Below are positions 43,164-53,943 of a stretch of 64,000 nt of DNA, in pieces; within the stretch, counting starts at the first letter, position 1; every line of letters begins with the position of its first letter. The notes under the pieces are model-generated. The model was not told where the DNA came from and made no database searches. It saw nothing but the letters and a program-made list of their open reading frames with translations. The translations under genes and the position numbers were made by a program. The DNA is taken from the NCBI RefSeq assembly GCF_048544455.1, contig NC_133536.1:195737325-195801324 (forward strand), given 5' to 3'. Origin of the DNA: Silene latifolia (lineage: Eukaryota > Streptophyta > Magnoliopsida > Caryophyllales > Caryophyllaceae).

Positions 43164-44560
43164 TGTAATACTCCGTATTTATAAGTCTTGGGGTACTCTA
43201 TCGAGTAGGCCTTACTCTGTCGAGTAAGGGTAAGTTGCGAAATAAAATAGTTTCTGACCTGTTGGTTACTCGATCGAGTAGCTGGGGCACTCGATCGAGT
43301 AGGGGGGTACTCGATCGAGTATCCTTGGGTACTCGATCGAGTAGCCGGTTTTACGGGAAGTTTTCTCGGGTTTTGTTAATAATGCGATTAAGGTATTTAA
43401 GCATCGTCGTCATTGTTCTAAATCACTTTTACAAAACCTAAATTCCTGTTTAAGAGAGAAAGCAAGCAAGTTCATCTTCTTAATCGCATTCTTAGCAATT
43501 CCCGGAGTTCAGACGGTCAGTTCTTGTCGTTGATTATACCGTTGAGTTCCTTGCGTCGAGGGTAAGATCTATGTACCCTTTTTATTGTCTTTCCTTTGAT
43601 TTGGTTAAACCCTAATTTTGGGATTGGGGGTTTTTATGATTTGTTAAGGTTAGATTGTGATTATGTGATTATGTGATAAGAGAAGGATTTGTAAAGGAGA
43701 GGTTTTGAGACAATTTGCTAGATCGTCGATGATTGTGTTGCTTTCCGGGTAGGATTTCTACTCGGTATTAGTCCCATAATGGGATGATTGTTGATGTGTT
43801 GAGATTGATTGTTTGATATAGTAATTGTATTGTGACGGCTGTGATTGTGATTGTACACTGTTGATAGATTCAGACGGTTGTTGATATTGTGATTGTGATT
43901 GGTTGCCTATGGTTCTCGAGATGCGTTCTCGGCTGAGTGGAGTCACTTGCGGGAGTGGCTTCACGCCCTAGTTTCGCCCTTCGTGGAACCCGCCACGGAA
44001 GGGGATGTGCACATTAATGGACAGGGTTATCGCTCACTATGTGGAGCGGGGATTTGGTGGGTACGGCTGCGGTCCCCCATCGGCGGGCTGGTCCAAAGTG
44101 GACGATCGGTGATTGAGATTGTTGGGATTGGTGTGGTTGTGTGTGTGTGTGTGACGGTTTAAGTCATGTTTTATTGGATTGTTGATATATATGTAAATTG
44201 TGTGATTAGTACTGACCCCGTTTAAATGTTTTAAAAACTGTGGTGATCCATTCGGGGTGGTGAGCGGTTGCTTAGCGGTATATCTTGGATACGCGTGGGA
44301 TCTAGTCAGGGATGGAGTCATCACATATCGAGTCTTTAGTCTTCCGCTGTGTTTATCAGAACAGTTCCTTTCAGTTGGTTTATAGTTTGAGAACAGTTGT
44401 ATTTTGCTTACAGTTGGTTTTGTAATATAATCACTTAAACTTATTTAATAAAGTATGTTTCTTCATTGTCTTATGATTATCATGCCTCGGGTAACCGAGA
44501 TGGTGGCATCCTTATACCTGAGGGGTCCTGGTAAGGCACTTGGAGTATGGGGGTGTTACA
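43164..44560 (+). repeat. 3' LTR of the young LARD
   Basis: 1397 bp, ending GGGTGTTACA before TSD GATAT. It differs from the 5' LTR by scattered substitutions and a few small indels. Confidence 0.92.
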
Positions 44561-44617
44561 GATATTCTCGTAGTTTAAGTAGTCCTGGTAAGGTACTTGG
44601 AGTATGAGGGTGTCACA

Positions 44618-44894
44618 ATGATTTCATGTTAGTTGCAGGATCGAGGATGGATGTCATCACCTAGAGTCTTAGCTTCCGCTGTCATGAGACCTTAGATACT
44701 TTTGAGTTGTATTTGGTGTACATTCTTTATACTTTGGTTTTGGTTTTGAGACATGTAATAAGATAACTTTATACTTTAATAATTGTTCTTTGATGGTCAC
44801 TATTGATATACTTACCTCGGGCAACCGAGATGGTAGCACAGTTATATGCTAGGGTGGTCCTTGGTTAGGCACCTCGGTATATGGGGATGGTACA
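44618..44894 (+). repeat. 3' LTR of the outermost LARD, last piece
   Basis: Matches 747-1029 of the 5' LTR and ends GGATGGTACA where the 5' copy has GGGTGTTACA. This is the right-hand edge of the nested block. Confidence 0.85.
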
Positions 44895-45202
44895 TATAGA
44901 GGGAGTAATTTATAGTTTTCCATATCTAAGATTGAAAGGAGCTAGTCTTAGGTAAGACAATTATTTTACAATAACGTCCTCTATCTACTAAAAGAATAGG
45001 TGAACTTACAAATTTTTCTCTCCAAAAAGTATCTTTTTAAATAAGAAAGCTAAAATAATATTAATATGATGATGTTTTTTAGAGAGAGAAAGCTCTAGAA
45101 TTTTGCGATTATTTTTACTAGATTCCTCCAATAGCTAGGTCTAAAAAAACCATCAAAAAACTCCAAAAAAAAACACAGAATAAATCGAATGGAAAGAATA
45201 AA

Positions 45203-46418
45203 ATGATTGAGGAAAAACTCATGGAGTTGAGTGATGAGGAGGAAGTACAACTTAACTCGAAGCCTGTTGCACGATGTCTTCTTCCTTACGATTTAGAGCT
45301 GGACTTGGATGATCTTAAGGTGGAAATGGATGATGATGTGGAGATTACCCAGGAAGCTGATGGATCGTGGACGGAGGTCATAGAAAGCAGTTGAAAGGTA
45401 AAGTGCAAAAACCTAATCATCCCGTAAACCCTAAAGTGTTACCCCAATTAACTGAGGAAGGTGTTGTACCTGAGATAAATTATTTGAAAACTGCAGTTTA
45501 TTGCTAAATTTTAGGAGCCAATCCTCCTTGGAATGTAGTAACTGGATTTATCAATAGGGTTTGGAGTAAGTTTGACATTGGTAAAATCTCATTCTTACCT
45601 AATGAAATTTTTTTAGTGAGATTTAAAACCATATAGATGTTCCAGAAGGTCCTTAACTCTGAACAAATTATGTTTGACAAAAAGCCTGTGATAATTCATG
45701 AATGGAGGCCTGATACTGAATTGAACAACATGAAATCACAAATATTCCAATATGGGTTAAACTAATGGGACTGGATTTGAAGTTTTGGGGACTGAATGCT
45801 TTGAAAAAGTTGGGAAGTAATGTTGGGGAGTTCATTAGATGTGATGAAGCGACCTGGCAGAAAACTATGCTTAATTTTGCTAAAATTTTAGTGAAGGTTA
45901 GGATGAATCAAAAGTTCCCTGACAGCATTGAGTTTCTGGATGAGAAAGGAAAGGTGCAGAAGGTGAAAGAGGAATATGATTGGCTTCCTATATTGTGTAC
46001 CAAATACAAAGGCATTGGGCATTTGGCTGCCAATTATAGGAAGATAAATGAGAAATATAAGTTCACTACAAAGCAAGTTTGGCGACCATTAACTAAAACT
46101 ACAATAGTTCCTATTGGGCCTATTAGGCAGGTGGTTGCAACACCAAAGAATGTTATCCCTCCTCAGGCTTCTGCAACTGTTGTAACCCCAAGGGTTTCTG
46201 TTCCTGCTACACCAGCTAGAATCCTATCTAGGATGAACACTCAGTCTTATGGAGAAGCTTCATTATCTGGTAAGAACACATTTCTAGAGGCCTTCAACAC
46301 TACTAATCAGAAATCTGTTCATCTGGCAAGAGTAGCAAAAGGAGGAATGAGTAATAGAGGACATGTGGTTGAAAGAGTAGTTGACAAAGGATCCACCTCT
46401 AGAACTGATAATGGATAG
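45203..46418 (+). pseudogene. LINE ORF1 (DUF4283-like and zinc knuckle)
   Basis: It starts acidic (45203-45394) and then breaks frame. The middle (45500-45760) reads Gly-Ala-Asn-Pro-Pro-Trp-Asn-Val-Val and Val-Ile-Ile-His-Glu-Trp-Arg-Pro-Asp, as in the DUF4283 region of plant L1 ORF1. From 45765 the frame is open for 217 codons. It includes a damaged knuckle, Cys-Thr-Lys-Tyr-Lys-Gly-Ile-Gly-His-Leu-Ala-Ala-Asn-Tyr, in which the second and last Cys are both Tyr. The tail is Thr/Pro/Ser-rich. Its stop overlaps the ORF2 start. Confidence 0.8.
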
Positions 46419-47258
46419 ACTTGGATTCTGGAATGTAAGGGGATTAAATAGCCTAAATAAGCAGAAAGAGATAAAGTGGTTTATGCATAATAATAAAGTA
46501 GGGCTGTTTGGTTTAGTTGAAATAAGAGTCAAGAGTACTAGATGGAGTAATATAAGGAATAATATATGCTCTTCTTGGGCAGTTTTTACTAATAATGGGA
46601 TGCACAAGGGGGGAGAATATGGATATTATGGGATCCTAAGGTATTTGATATTAATATAGTGGATGTTAGTAGCCAAACTATGCATTCTTATGTGCGGAAC
46701 CTAGCTAATGACAGGAAATTTTGGTTTACTCTAGTTTATGGCTTTAATAAAAAAGAGAAGAGAGAGGAGTTATGGAAGACTTTGAAAGGCTACAATGATA
46801 CTTGTAATGAAGCATGGGCAGTTGGTGGGGATTTCAATAATGTTCTGCATTTTAATGAAAGGATTGGCTCTGATGTAACTGCTACAGAGATTCAACCTTT
46901 TCAAAATTGTGTGGATTATTGTCAATTGCACGACATTCAAGCTTTTGGCCCATTCTTTATTTGGAATAATAAGTATAAGGTGGATACAAGGGTATATAGT
47001 AGAATTGACATATTTATGGTCAATATGGATTGGATGAGCATTTTCCCTGATGCTTATGCTAACTATATGCGTGAAGGTCTGTTAGACCACTGTCCTTTTG
47101 TGGTCCAGTTTGGTAAAGATGAGCAGAGAAGGAAAAGTTCATTTAAGTACTATAATATGTGGTTTTTGAGTCCTGAGTTCACTACTATTATTAGTACTAA
47201 ATGGAATGAGATGATTGATGGAACTTTGATGTTCCAAGTTGTGTCAAAATTAAAGTAG
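46411..47258 (+). pseudogene. LINE ORF2, endonuclease domain
   Basis: ATG 46411 overlaps the ORF1 stop by eight bases. The exonuclease-endonuclease-phosphatase fold is recognised by Asn-Val-Arg-Gly-Leu-Asn, Leu-Val-Glu-Ile-Arg-Val-Lys, Gly-Gly-Asp-Phe-Asn-Asn, Ser-Arg-Ile-Asp and Asp-His-Cys-Pro. A frameshift near 46640-46660 and an in-frame TAG at 47256 break it. Confidence 0.85.
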
Positions 47259-49646
47259 TTGAAAGGAGATTTGAAAAAATTGAATAAGATGGCTTTTAGT
47301 GACATTGAAAATAACATTGATTTAGCTGTTATGGCACTAGCCCAAATTCAAGTTGGGTTGAGGAATAATCCTTCGGATACAATCTTACATGAATCAGAGA
47401 AAAATTTATCCAATGATAATGCCCTGCTGATCAAAGCAAAGCACCAATTCCTGCAACAGAAAGCCAAGACAGAATGGATTAAAGAAGGTGATGGTAATAC
47501 TGTGTATTTCTATGCAAGTATAAGATCCAAGAGAAGCAGAAATAAAGTTATGCAGATTGAGGATAGGCATGGGATTAGACATAGTGATGCTCAAGGGATT
47601 AACTCAGCATTTGAGGATTACTTTATGCAAATTTTGGGGAACTGCAATAATGTGAGTAAGATCCATATCCCAACTATGCGAAATGGTGTTGTTCTCATAG
47701 AGGAGATGCATCTGAGTTTGACTAAACCTGTATCAGATGAAGAGATTAAAATGGCTATGTACTCTATTCTAGGGACCAAAGCTCATGGCCCTGATGGATA
47801 CACTAGCCAATTTATTATGGATACTTGGGATATAACATGAGGGTGTGTGACTGTTGTTATCAAGGATTTCTTCAATTCAGGCAAAATGCTGAAGCAAATT
47901 AATAATATTGTGCTAACTCTTATTCCAAAGGTTGAGATGCCTTCTTCTGTTACACAGTTTAGGCCTATTGCATGTTGCAACACAATTTACAAATGCATTG
48001 CAAAGTTTTTGTGTAATAGACTCAGTGAGGTATTACCATCAATTATCAGCCCCAATCAAAGTGCTTTTGTGAAAGGAAGGGATATTGTAGAAAATATCTT
48101 AGTATGTCAAGACTTGGTAAAATTATACAGTAAGAAATTTTGCTCCCATAAGCAATGATTAAGGTTGATCTTCAGAAAGCTTGTGATAGTATAGAATGGG
48201 AGTTCCTAAAGAAAATGCTAGAAGTTCTAATGTTTCCTAGGTCTTTTATACAGTTGATAATAGAATGTGTAACCACTCCTTCTTTCTCACTTGCTCTGAA
48301 TGAGAATTCCTTTGATTTTTTCAAAGCTAAGAAGGGTTTAAGGCAAGGGGACTCACTATCGCCTTTGATCTTTACAGTTTGTATGGAATACTTAAGTAGA
48401 ATTCTTTAGGTGGCACGGGATTTTGAACGCTTCAAGTATCATCCTTTATGCAAAAAATTGAACCTCTCCCACTTGTGTTTTGCTAATGACTTGCTTCTTT
48501 TCAACAGGGGATACAAAGCATCAGTTTTAACTCTTTTGAGGGCTTTTGAAACTTTTTCCAGGGCGTCTGGACTGAGAATGAATAAGAGTAAGTCTTGCTT
48601 ATACAGTAATGGTGTAGCTAGGGAAGTAGTGGAGGATCTCAGTAACATTGTTGGTATTTCTGAAGGGAAACTACCCTTTAGGTACCTAGGAGTGCATATT
48701 ACTGCTAAGAGACTATCTGCTGTAGACTCCTCTAAATTAGTGGATAAAGTGGTAGAGATAATTAGGGGATTGGGAGCTCGAAAAATCTCTTATACAGGAA
48801 GGCTAGTGCTCATCAAGGCTGTTTTGAGTACACTAGACTGTTATTGGGCTAGAATTTTTGTTTTACATGTTGGCATATTGACTAGAATTGAGGTTTTATG
48901 CAGAAACTTCTTATGGCAAGGTAAATAAATAGCTAATTCTCCTCCTCTAGTTTCATGGCAGAATTGTTTTAAGAGTCAAAAGGAAGGGGGGTTGGGCATA
49001 ATTGACTTAAGAAGATGGAATATTGCAGCTTGGGTAAGTATGTGTTGTTGATTGCTCATAAACATGACCATCTATGTGTCAAATGGGTGCACTCAATTTA
49101 CATAAAAGAGGCTGATTGGTTTTCTTACACTCCTCAATCTGGTACAAGTTGGGCTTGGAGAAAGATTTGCGGAGTTAAGGATGAATTAAAAGCAGGCTTT
49201 CATGAAAGATGGTGGATGCAAATTGATAATCAGTATACTATTCAACAAGGTTATCAGTGGCTTGGCAGTACAGATGCTAAGAAAGATTGGTATCACTTGT
49301 ATGGAATAATGTTAGCCTACCAAAAACCTGTTTTATAGGGTGGTTTGCTGCGAATGTAAAGCTGTTGACCTTGGATAAACGGAATTCAATGCAAATCTGA
49401 ACTGATATGGGGTGTGTCTTCTGTGGAGTAGCTAACGAAGACCACAAACATTTGTTTTTTCAATATCCTTTTAGCAGCAGATGTCTGTCTATGTTAAACG
49501 GCATGCTGGGAATGCAGGTAGTAGCAACTGATTTTGTTAACTGGTGGTTGAAATTGAGACTGGGAAGTCTTAGGAAAAAGAAAATGGTGGCTGCAGGCTG
49601 CTTGTTTCCAGGCTTTGATTTACAAGATTTAGGAAGCACGAAATAG
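47259..49646 (+). pseudogene. LINE ORF2, reverse transcriptase and C-terminal zinc domain
   Basis: RT motifs include Ile-Pro-Lys-Val, Phe-Arg-Pro-Ile-Ala-Cys-Cys-Asn, Gln-Ser-Ala-Phe-Val-Lys-Gly-Arg, Gly-Leu-Arg-Gln-Gly-Asp-Ser-Leu-Ser-Pro and the catalytic box read as Phe-Ala-Asn-Asp-Leu-Leu-Leu. There the first catalytic Asp is Asn (about 48480-48490). Breaks: TGA at 47838, a frameshift near 48150, TAG at 48407, TAA at 48926 and later shifts. The C-terminal Cys-Val-Phe-Cys-Gly...His-Lys-His-Leu-Phe-Phe lies at about 49410-49470. Confidence 0.87.
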
Positions 49647-49874
49647 ATGCAGGCATGAGAAAGTTGTAGCTAGACCTGAAGTGATTGTACGATTGATTAA
49701 AAATGATTTCTTATATAGGTTACAATTGATGTGTAAGGGACGAGATGAGATAAGATATAGGGATGGTTCAAATAGTCTATTGGATTGTATTTCCCTTTGA
49801 TAGATGAAAACATCGTATAAGTTGTAATAGTTAGTTAATTGGTTATAATATTACTTATATTTTACCAAAAAAAA

Positions 49875-50287
49875 CTATTGATAATTTAATTGTATTTATT
49901 AAATAAGGAAATTAATAATTATATTGTATTTCATTATGTAATACTTTTCATTAAAATTAATCTTTTCATCAAATTATGTAATTTTCATTACACACTAAAC
50001 TATAATATTTTAATTAAATTATAAATATTATAAAATATTAAATCTTTTATTGATGTTATTTTGAGAATGACTTGACTCATACTATCTATACTATGTATAA
50101 ACACAACTATAAATCGTTTTGATTACTTTCATAACAAAAAAAAAAGTTGCGAGAATTTATAAATAGCACTATATAGTTAAATTTTACTCAGTTTTCTTGA
50201 ATAATTTTACAGTTCATTTTTTTTTCTCATATCAAATATAATGACGTAAAAATATGAAAAATTAATGAGGTGTTAATTTAGCATGAT
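49875..50287. other. AT-rich intergenic stretch
   Basis: Very AT-rich with short A and T runs. I see no gene, no terminal repeats and no tandem structure. Confidence 0.6.
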
Positions 50288-50290
50288 TAA

Positions 50291-50661
50291 GAGCACCTAC
50301 AATGATAAGCTAGTTGCTACCAGCTTACCACATCAATTTTTTAAGTTATAACAATTTCAAGCTATAATTTGCTCCAATGGTAAAGCTAATTTTCTAGTAG
50401 CTTGATTAGACTCACTTAACACACTTCTCTATTTATTTATTCAATTTCGAAATTTTCAACATAAAATTAAAACTTTATTAATTTGATCACTATTTTTCTA
50501 CTGGTTACATTCTTTTTGTGGGTCCATTTGAGCCACTAGCTCCATGGAGCAACTAGCTCAATTTAAGCTAGTTTAGGTGGAGTATTGCAGTGGTTAAGCA
50601 AGTAACTTAAAATCTTTTTTATTTGCAAGCAACTTTGTTTGGGTAACTATTGGAGATGCTC
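50291..50661. mobile_element. Tourist-like MITE
   Basis: 371 bp flanked by TAA (50288-50290 and 50662-50664). The ends read GAGCACCTACAATG and the inverse of GAGCATCTCCAATAG. It shares the central GTGGGTCCATTTGAGC and AGCTCCATGGAGC with the copy at 53944-54249. The 3-bp TWA target and ends fit PIF/Harbinger. Confidence 0.82.
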
Positions 50662-50687
50662 TAAATAATAATAAAATAAATTCAATA

Positions 50688-50722
50688 AATACCGCAAATT
50701 CATTGCGCGGGATCTAAACTAA
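50688..50722 (+). mobile_element. Helitron-type 3' terminus
   Basis: ACCGCAAATTCATTGCGCGG can form a short hairpin. It is followed by GATCTAAACTAA and then T, matching the CTRR|T end of Helitrons. The 5' end was not located. Confidence 0.5.
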
Positions 50723-50820
50723 TAATTTTTAAACGAATACAATTTTATTGATGGGTAAAAGTAGCTATTAAAACATTCTGTTTTTGTTCTAAATTTGTGT
50801 AATATCGCTTTATATAAATA

Positions 50821-50860
50821 CTAGTATTGGTGCCCGGCTTTGCCCGGGTTACCTCTACTT
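50821..50860 (-). mobile_element. Helitron-type 3' terminus, opposite orientation
   Basis: On the minus strand CCCGGGCAAAGCCGGG folds into a hairpin and is followed by CACCAATACTAG, then T. This is the CTAG|T end of a Helitron whose body would extend rightward from here. The 5' TC end was not identified. Confidence 0.6.
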
Positions 50861-50979
50861 ACCATTAAATTTTTTTTTTCATTAAATAAATTACTTAAAG
50901 CTGTATAACCCATAAATTTATCAATAATATATTTTTCAATGACATATCCTAAAATTACGATGAAATAAATTTTGAGACA

Positions 50980-51265
50980 TTCACTACTCCAGCTATTAAT
51001 ATTTTACTCTTATTAATGAAACAATAATAATAACATTTCACTACTTTCCCGGAATCATTGTTACTTTCACTACTCCCGCTGTAATTATTGTTACTATCAC
51101 TACTGCCGCATTAATATTGATAATTTCACTACTCCCGTCGTAATTATTGTTACTTTCACTATTGTCGTATTAATATTGATTATTTCACTACTCTCGTTGT
51201 TGTTTCTATCACTTTCACTAATCTCGCTGATAATATTGTTACTTTTACTATTCAAATGAGTGATT
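50980..51265. repeat. Diverged minisatellite, about 30-bp unit
   Basis: Roughly seven to nine units of about 29-31 bp, each with TTTCACTACT followed by CCG or CTCG and an AATATTGT or AATTATTG end. The units alternate between two subtypes, which hints at a 60-bp higher-order period. Confidence 0.75.
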
Positions 51266-51700
51266 ACTATCATATAGCTATATCGTCCAATGTTACTACA
51301 ATTCTTTTCTTTACTGACGAAATTACTTTTACTACTTAGGCATGCAATTTTAAGAGAATTATATATTTATATAAATATAGTACATATATGCGTTAAATCA
51401 AATCGAAAGAATTATGCAATATTATAGATTATGGAATCTAACTTGAATTATTTATAACCTACTTATATTATATTTTTGTATTTTAAATAATTAATATCTC
51501 TATACATTTAATAAACTATAAAGTTTAATAAAACTGCATAGATTTTAATTTTAATATATAATTTTGTGATGATAATAATTAATACCATAAGTGTGCATTT
51601 TTATACTAATTAATTATTTTATTTTTAGGAAATTGACCATCTTCTATTCTTCTATAAATATTTAGGACAATTACCAAGCATCTTCTTTCTTTTAGTCTCT
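51266..51700. other. AT-rich stretch without recognisable gene
   Basis: Only poly-A/T-rich sequence; it may be interior of the Helitron-like element ending at 50821. Confidence 0.5.
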
Positions 51701-51840
51701 TTGAAATGGACCATCTTAATTAATTATTTTATTTTAAGGAAATTGACCATCTTAATTAATTATTTTATTTTAAGGAAATTGACCATGTTTTAGTCTCTTA
51801 CAAATGTTTAGGAAAATTACCAAGCTTCTATCTTATTTAA
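51700..51840. repeat. 36-bp direct repeat
   Basis: CCATCTTAATTAATTATTTT occurs at 51711 and 51747, followed by ATTTTAAGGAAATTGA each time. A related unit lies at about 51610-51640, and TTTAGTCTCT and TTACCAAGC are also repeated around it. Confidence 0.75.
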
Positions 51841-52121
51841 TTTTAACCCAAACTATATAATATTTGCATTGAAATCCCTTAATCGGGTCCATCACACGGT
51901 GCTAGTGATTTAAAACTATATAGTATAATTAATTTGTATAGCATTCTTTGATTACATTGAAGTCCCTTGGTTTCTGGATTTAATATATAGTATTGATTTG
52001 TGATAATCAGAAAATGTTGTCAATAAATTTTAACAAGATTGTTTTTCCCCACAATATTCAAACGTTATGAGCAAGATATGAACGAAATTAGTAAAGGAGC
52101 AAATATCACTTGTAAAGCACA

Positions 52122-52303
52122 AAATCTCATTTGTGACGGCACGTATCCGTCACTTTGGAGTGACGGATGTCATTTTCCCTCACAAATGACCCAAATAGAG
52201 GAGAGAAGGAAGCACATGGGGGTGCCCCACCTTGTCCCCCTATCCGTTTTGTGAGTGGTATTATCCGTCACTTACCCCGACCCGTCTTCAACAAGACTAA
52301 TTG
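52122..52303 (-). mobile_element. MITE of the GTGACGG family (left arm)
   Basis: The ends read AAATCTCATTTGTGACGG and, on the right, the inverse of AATTAGTCTTGTTGAAGAC. It is inverted relative to 52711-52894, with which it shares nearly its whole length. Other members or remnants are at 55052, 57369 and 62410. Confidence 0.7.
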
Positions 52304-52432
52304 CTTATAAAGTTAGAATGAGTCAATAAGATGTATCGGGTACAAATGTACAATAGTCGTATAATGTATAATGGATTCTTTCAAACTAAACTCGATAAAA
52401 ATGAAGAAGGAAAAAAAGGCTATTGTTCTTCA

Positions 52433-52620
52433 ATTAGTCTCATTACAGATGTGTATATCCATCTAAACATGTAGACGGGTTAAATATGTTACCACTTTTA
52501 TAATATAACAACCTCTACTATCTTATTTGTTGTTTGTCTTATAATATAAGTGATGATAATATTTGATCCATTTATAACTTTAAATGTATAATATCTGTTT
52601 AAAGTGGGATTTTTTTATTG
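52433..52620. mobile_element. Decayed MITE related to 55889-56062
   Basis: It has CAATTAGTCTCATTACAGATG, then GTAGACGGGTTAAAT, GTTACCAC and TTGTTGTTTGTC, in the order seen in the copy at 55889. It lies between the two inverted GTGACGG copies. Confidence 0.45.
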
Positions 52621-52710
52621 TTCTTATCTTGTCCACTAGTCCATAACGAGTGACTGCGTCACCTTGATTGAATTCAAGGAAATTTCTCTTGGCAACATGA
52701 TTTAGAATAA

Positions 52711-52894
52711 CAATTAGTCTTGCTGAAGATGGGTCGGTGCAAGTGACGGGTAATGTCACTCACAAAACGAATAGGGCGGACAAGGTAGGGGCACCTCCAT
52801 GTGCTTCCCTCTCTCCTCTATTTGGGTCATTTGTGAGAGAAAATAGTATCCTTCACTCCAAAGTGACGGATACGTGCCGTCACAAATGAGATTT
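52711..52894 (+). mobile_element. MITE of the GTGACGG family (right arm)
   Basis: Inverted copy of 52122-52303 with about 90% similarity by eye. The two could fold into a 180-bp stem. The right end abuts a truncated Tat element. Confidence 0.7.
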
Positions 52895-53642
52895 CTTTTT
52901 CCACATCGGATGCCCGTTACACATCCATGTGGAGGGGGATAGGGATATGGTACGGCCTTAGCAGGACCAAGCCGAGGTAGAAGAAGCCGGGAAAGAAAAA
53001 TTTTTTACTTGCGCAGAATATACGCTCAACATACATCGGAGCCCATACCACGGCATAGACTACGCTGGGGGCAAATTGATGGGGCATATTCTGCACCCGC
53101 TGACCGAGTCAACATATTGAGCAAGGTCAAAGATATCCACAGCAAGTCAACGACTTCGACTGACCTAGCCGATGAAGCCTGTCGGCTGTCACTTGGGTCC
53201 CGCTAGGACAACTAGCGCCCGGCACATATCCGCGTACTCATATCCAAGACCCATCGGCCGGCCTGCCATGGGTCCATCGGCCGAGGGTAGAACGGTCTTT
53301 CCACCTGCTAGCCACTTGGCCACTTGGCCACTACGTGACAAAAGGTGAAAGTCTATAAATACTCCTCAACCCTCATTGAGGAAAGGATCCGAAATCTAAC
53401 CTAAACACCTCATAATCTGGTAATATCTTCCTTATCTCTCTACAATATATACTTAGCCAAGTAACACATAACTTAACCCTCTTAAGTTTACTGACTTGGG
53501 CGTCGGAGTGAGTACGCTCGGCCAAAGTCGAGCCCTCAGTTTGTTCATTGTTTCAGGAGACCGAAAGGAGGATTCAATCAAAGACGTCATTCTACAAGCT
53601 ACGAGTGGTAACAATACTTGCTCTGGAATTACACCCGGAACA
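52895..53642 (+). mobile_element. 3' end of a second Tat element (truncated)
   Basis: About 180 bp of internal sequence match 4181-4360 inverted. The polypurine tract GCTGGGGGCAAAT and a full LTR (53077-53642, TGATGGGGC to CCCGGAACA) follow. A TATA box (CTATAAATAC) is at 53352-53361. The LTR is diverged from those at 3585 and 14175, so this is a different, older copy. Everything 5' of 52895 is missing. Confidence 0.85.
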
Positions 53643-53777
53643 ATCGTAAATCAATATCTTTTAATAACTATTTTATCAGTTTTCCAACTATATTCATTTA
53701 AAATTGCATTACACGAGACTAAAACCATGTAGCCTAAGTATTCATGTTTACGTGTATTTGGATTACTCTTACTAATT

Positions 53778-53821
<44 letters not shown>
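53778..53821. repeat. (TAA)n microsatellite
   Basis: About 14 perfect AAT/TAA triplets. Confidence 0.95.
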
Positions 53822-53822
<1 letters not shown>

Positions 53823-53943
53823 CAATGTACTTGTAGATATCTTTGATATTGTCTTGATTTTATGTCCTTGTCTTGTCTCCTAGGTGTTATCTTCAATATA
53901 TCAATTGGTTCTCTTAATCAAAGACAAGAACTAGAGGTTCTAA

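Larger units (their letters stand above)
37139..44560 (+). mobile_element. Complete young LARD (non-coding LTR element)
   Basis: 7422 bp, LTRs 37139-38533 and 43164-44560 (about 97% identical by eye), TSD GATAT (37134-37138 and 44561-44565). The 4.6-kb interior has a PBS, a leader palindrome array, a ghost 3' end, a real 3' hairpin and a polypurine tract. It encodes nothing recognisable. LTRs, leader array and 3' hairpin are shared with the Tekay-like element, the likely source of proteins. Confidence 0.92.
35107..44617 (+). mobile_element. Solo LTR (LARD/Tekay-like family), interrupted by a hAT-like element and a complete LARD
   Basis: It runs TGTAATACTACG (35107) to GGGTGTCACA (44617) with TSD ATGAT (35102-35106 and 44618-44622). 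Once 35687-36423 and 37139-44560 are set aside, what remains is a single LTR of about 1.3 kb related to the other LARD and Tekay LTRs. Only the last 52 bp (44566-44617) lie beyond the inner LARD. No internal region belongs to it. Confidence 0.88.
1..44894 (+). mobile_element. Outermost LARD-type LTR retrotransposon (non-coding), interrupted by three nested elements
   Basis: The sequence at 1-1029 matches the pieces 16257-16901, 35004-35106 and 44623-44894, which together form the 3' LTR. Position 1 corresponds to 16257, and the 3' LTR starts at 16039, so about 218 bp of the 5' LTR lie outside the window. The true internal region is 1030-3584 plus 14772-16038 (about 3.8 kb). It has no retrotransposon protein domain in any frame. 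It does have a Met-type primer-binding site, a palindrome array, a 3' hairpin and a polypurine tract. That is the profile of a large retrotransposon derivative moved in trans. Its parts align with the younger LARD at 37139-44560. Insertions: 3585-14766, 16902-34998 and 35107-44617. Confidence 0.85.
45060..49874 (+). mobile_element. Decayed L1-type LINE
   Basis: A two-ORF non-LTR element: ORF1 with an RNA-binding and zinc-knuckle region, ORF2 with endonuclease, RT and a C-terminal zinc motif, then a short 3' region ending in an A8 tail (about 49866-49873). The exact 5' end is unclear, since 44895-45200 has no diagnostic sequence. I could not find a convincing target-site duplication. Multiple stops and frameshifts show it is dead. 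Confidence 0.88.

Noticed and set aside
44895-45060. Stowaway-like end GAGGGAGTA next to the LARD border
   Set aside because: Only one end is visible and no partner was found, so it is not listed as an element.
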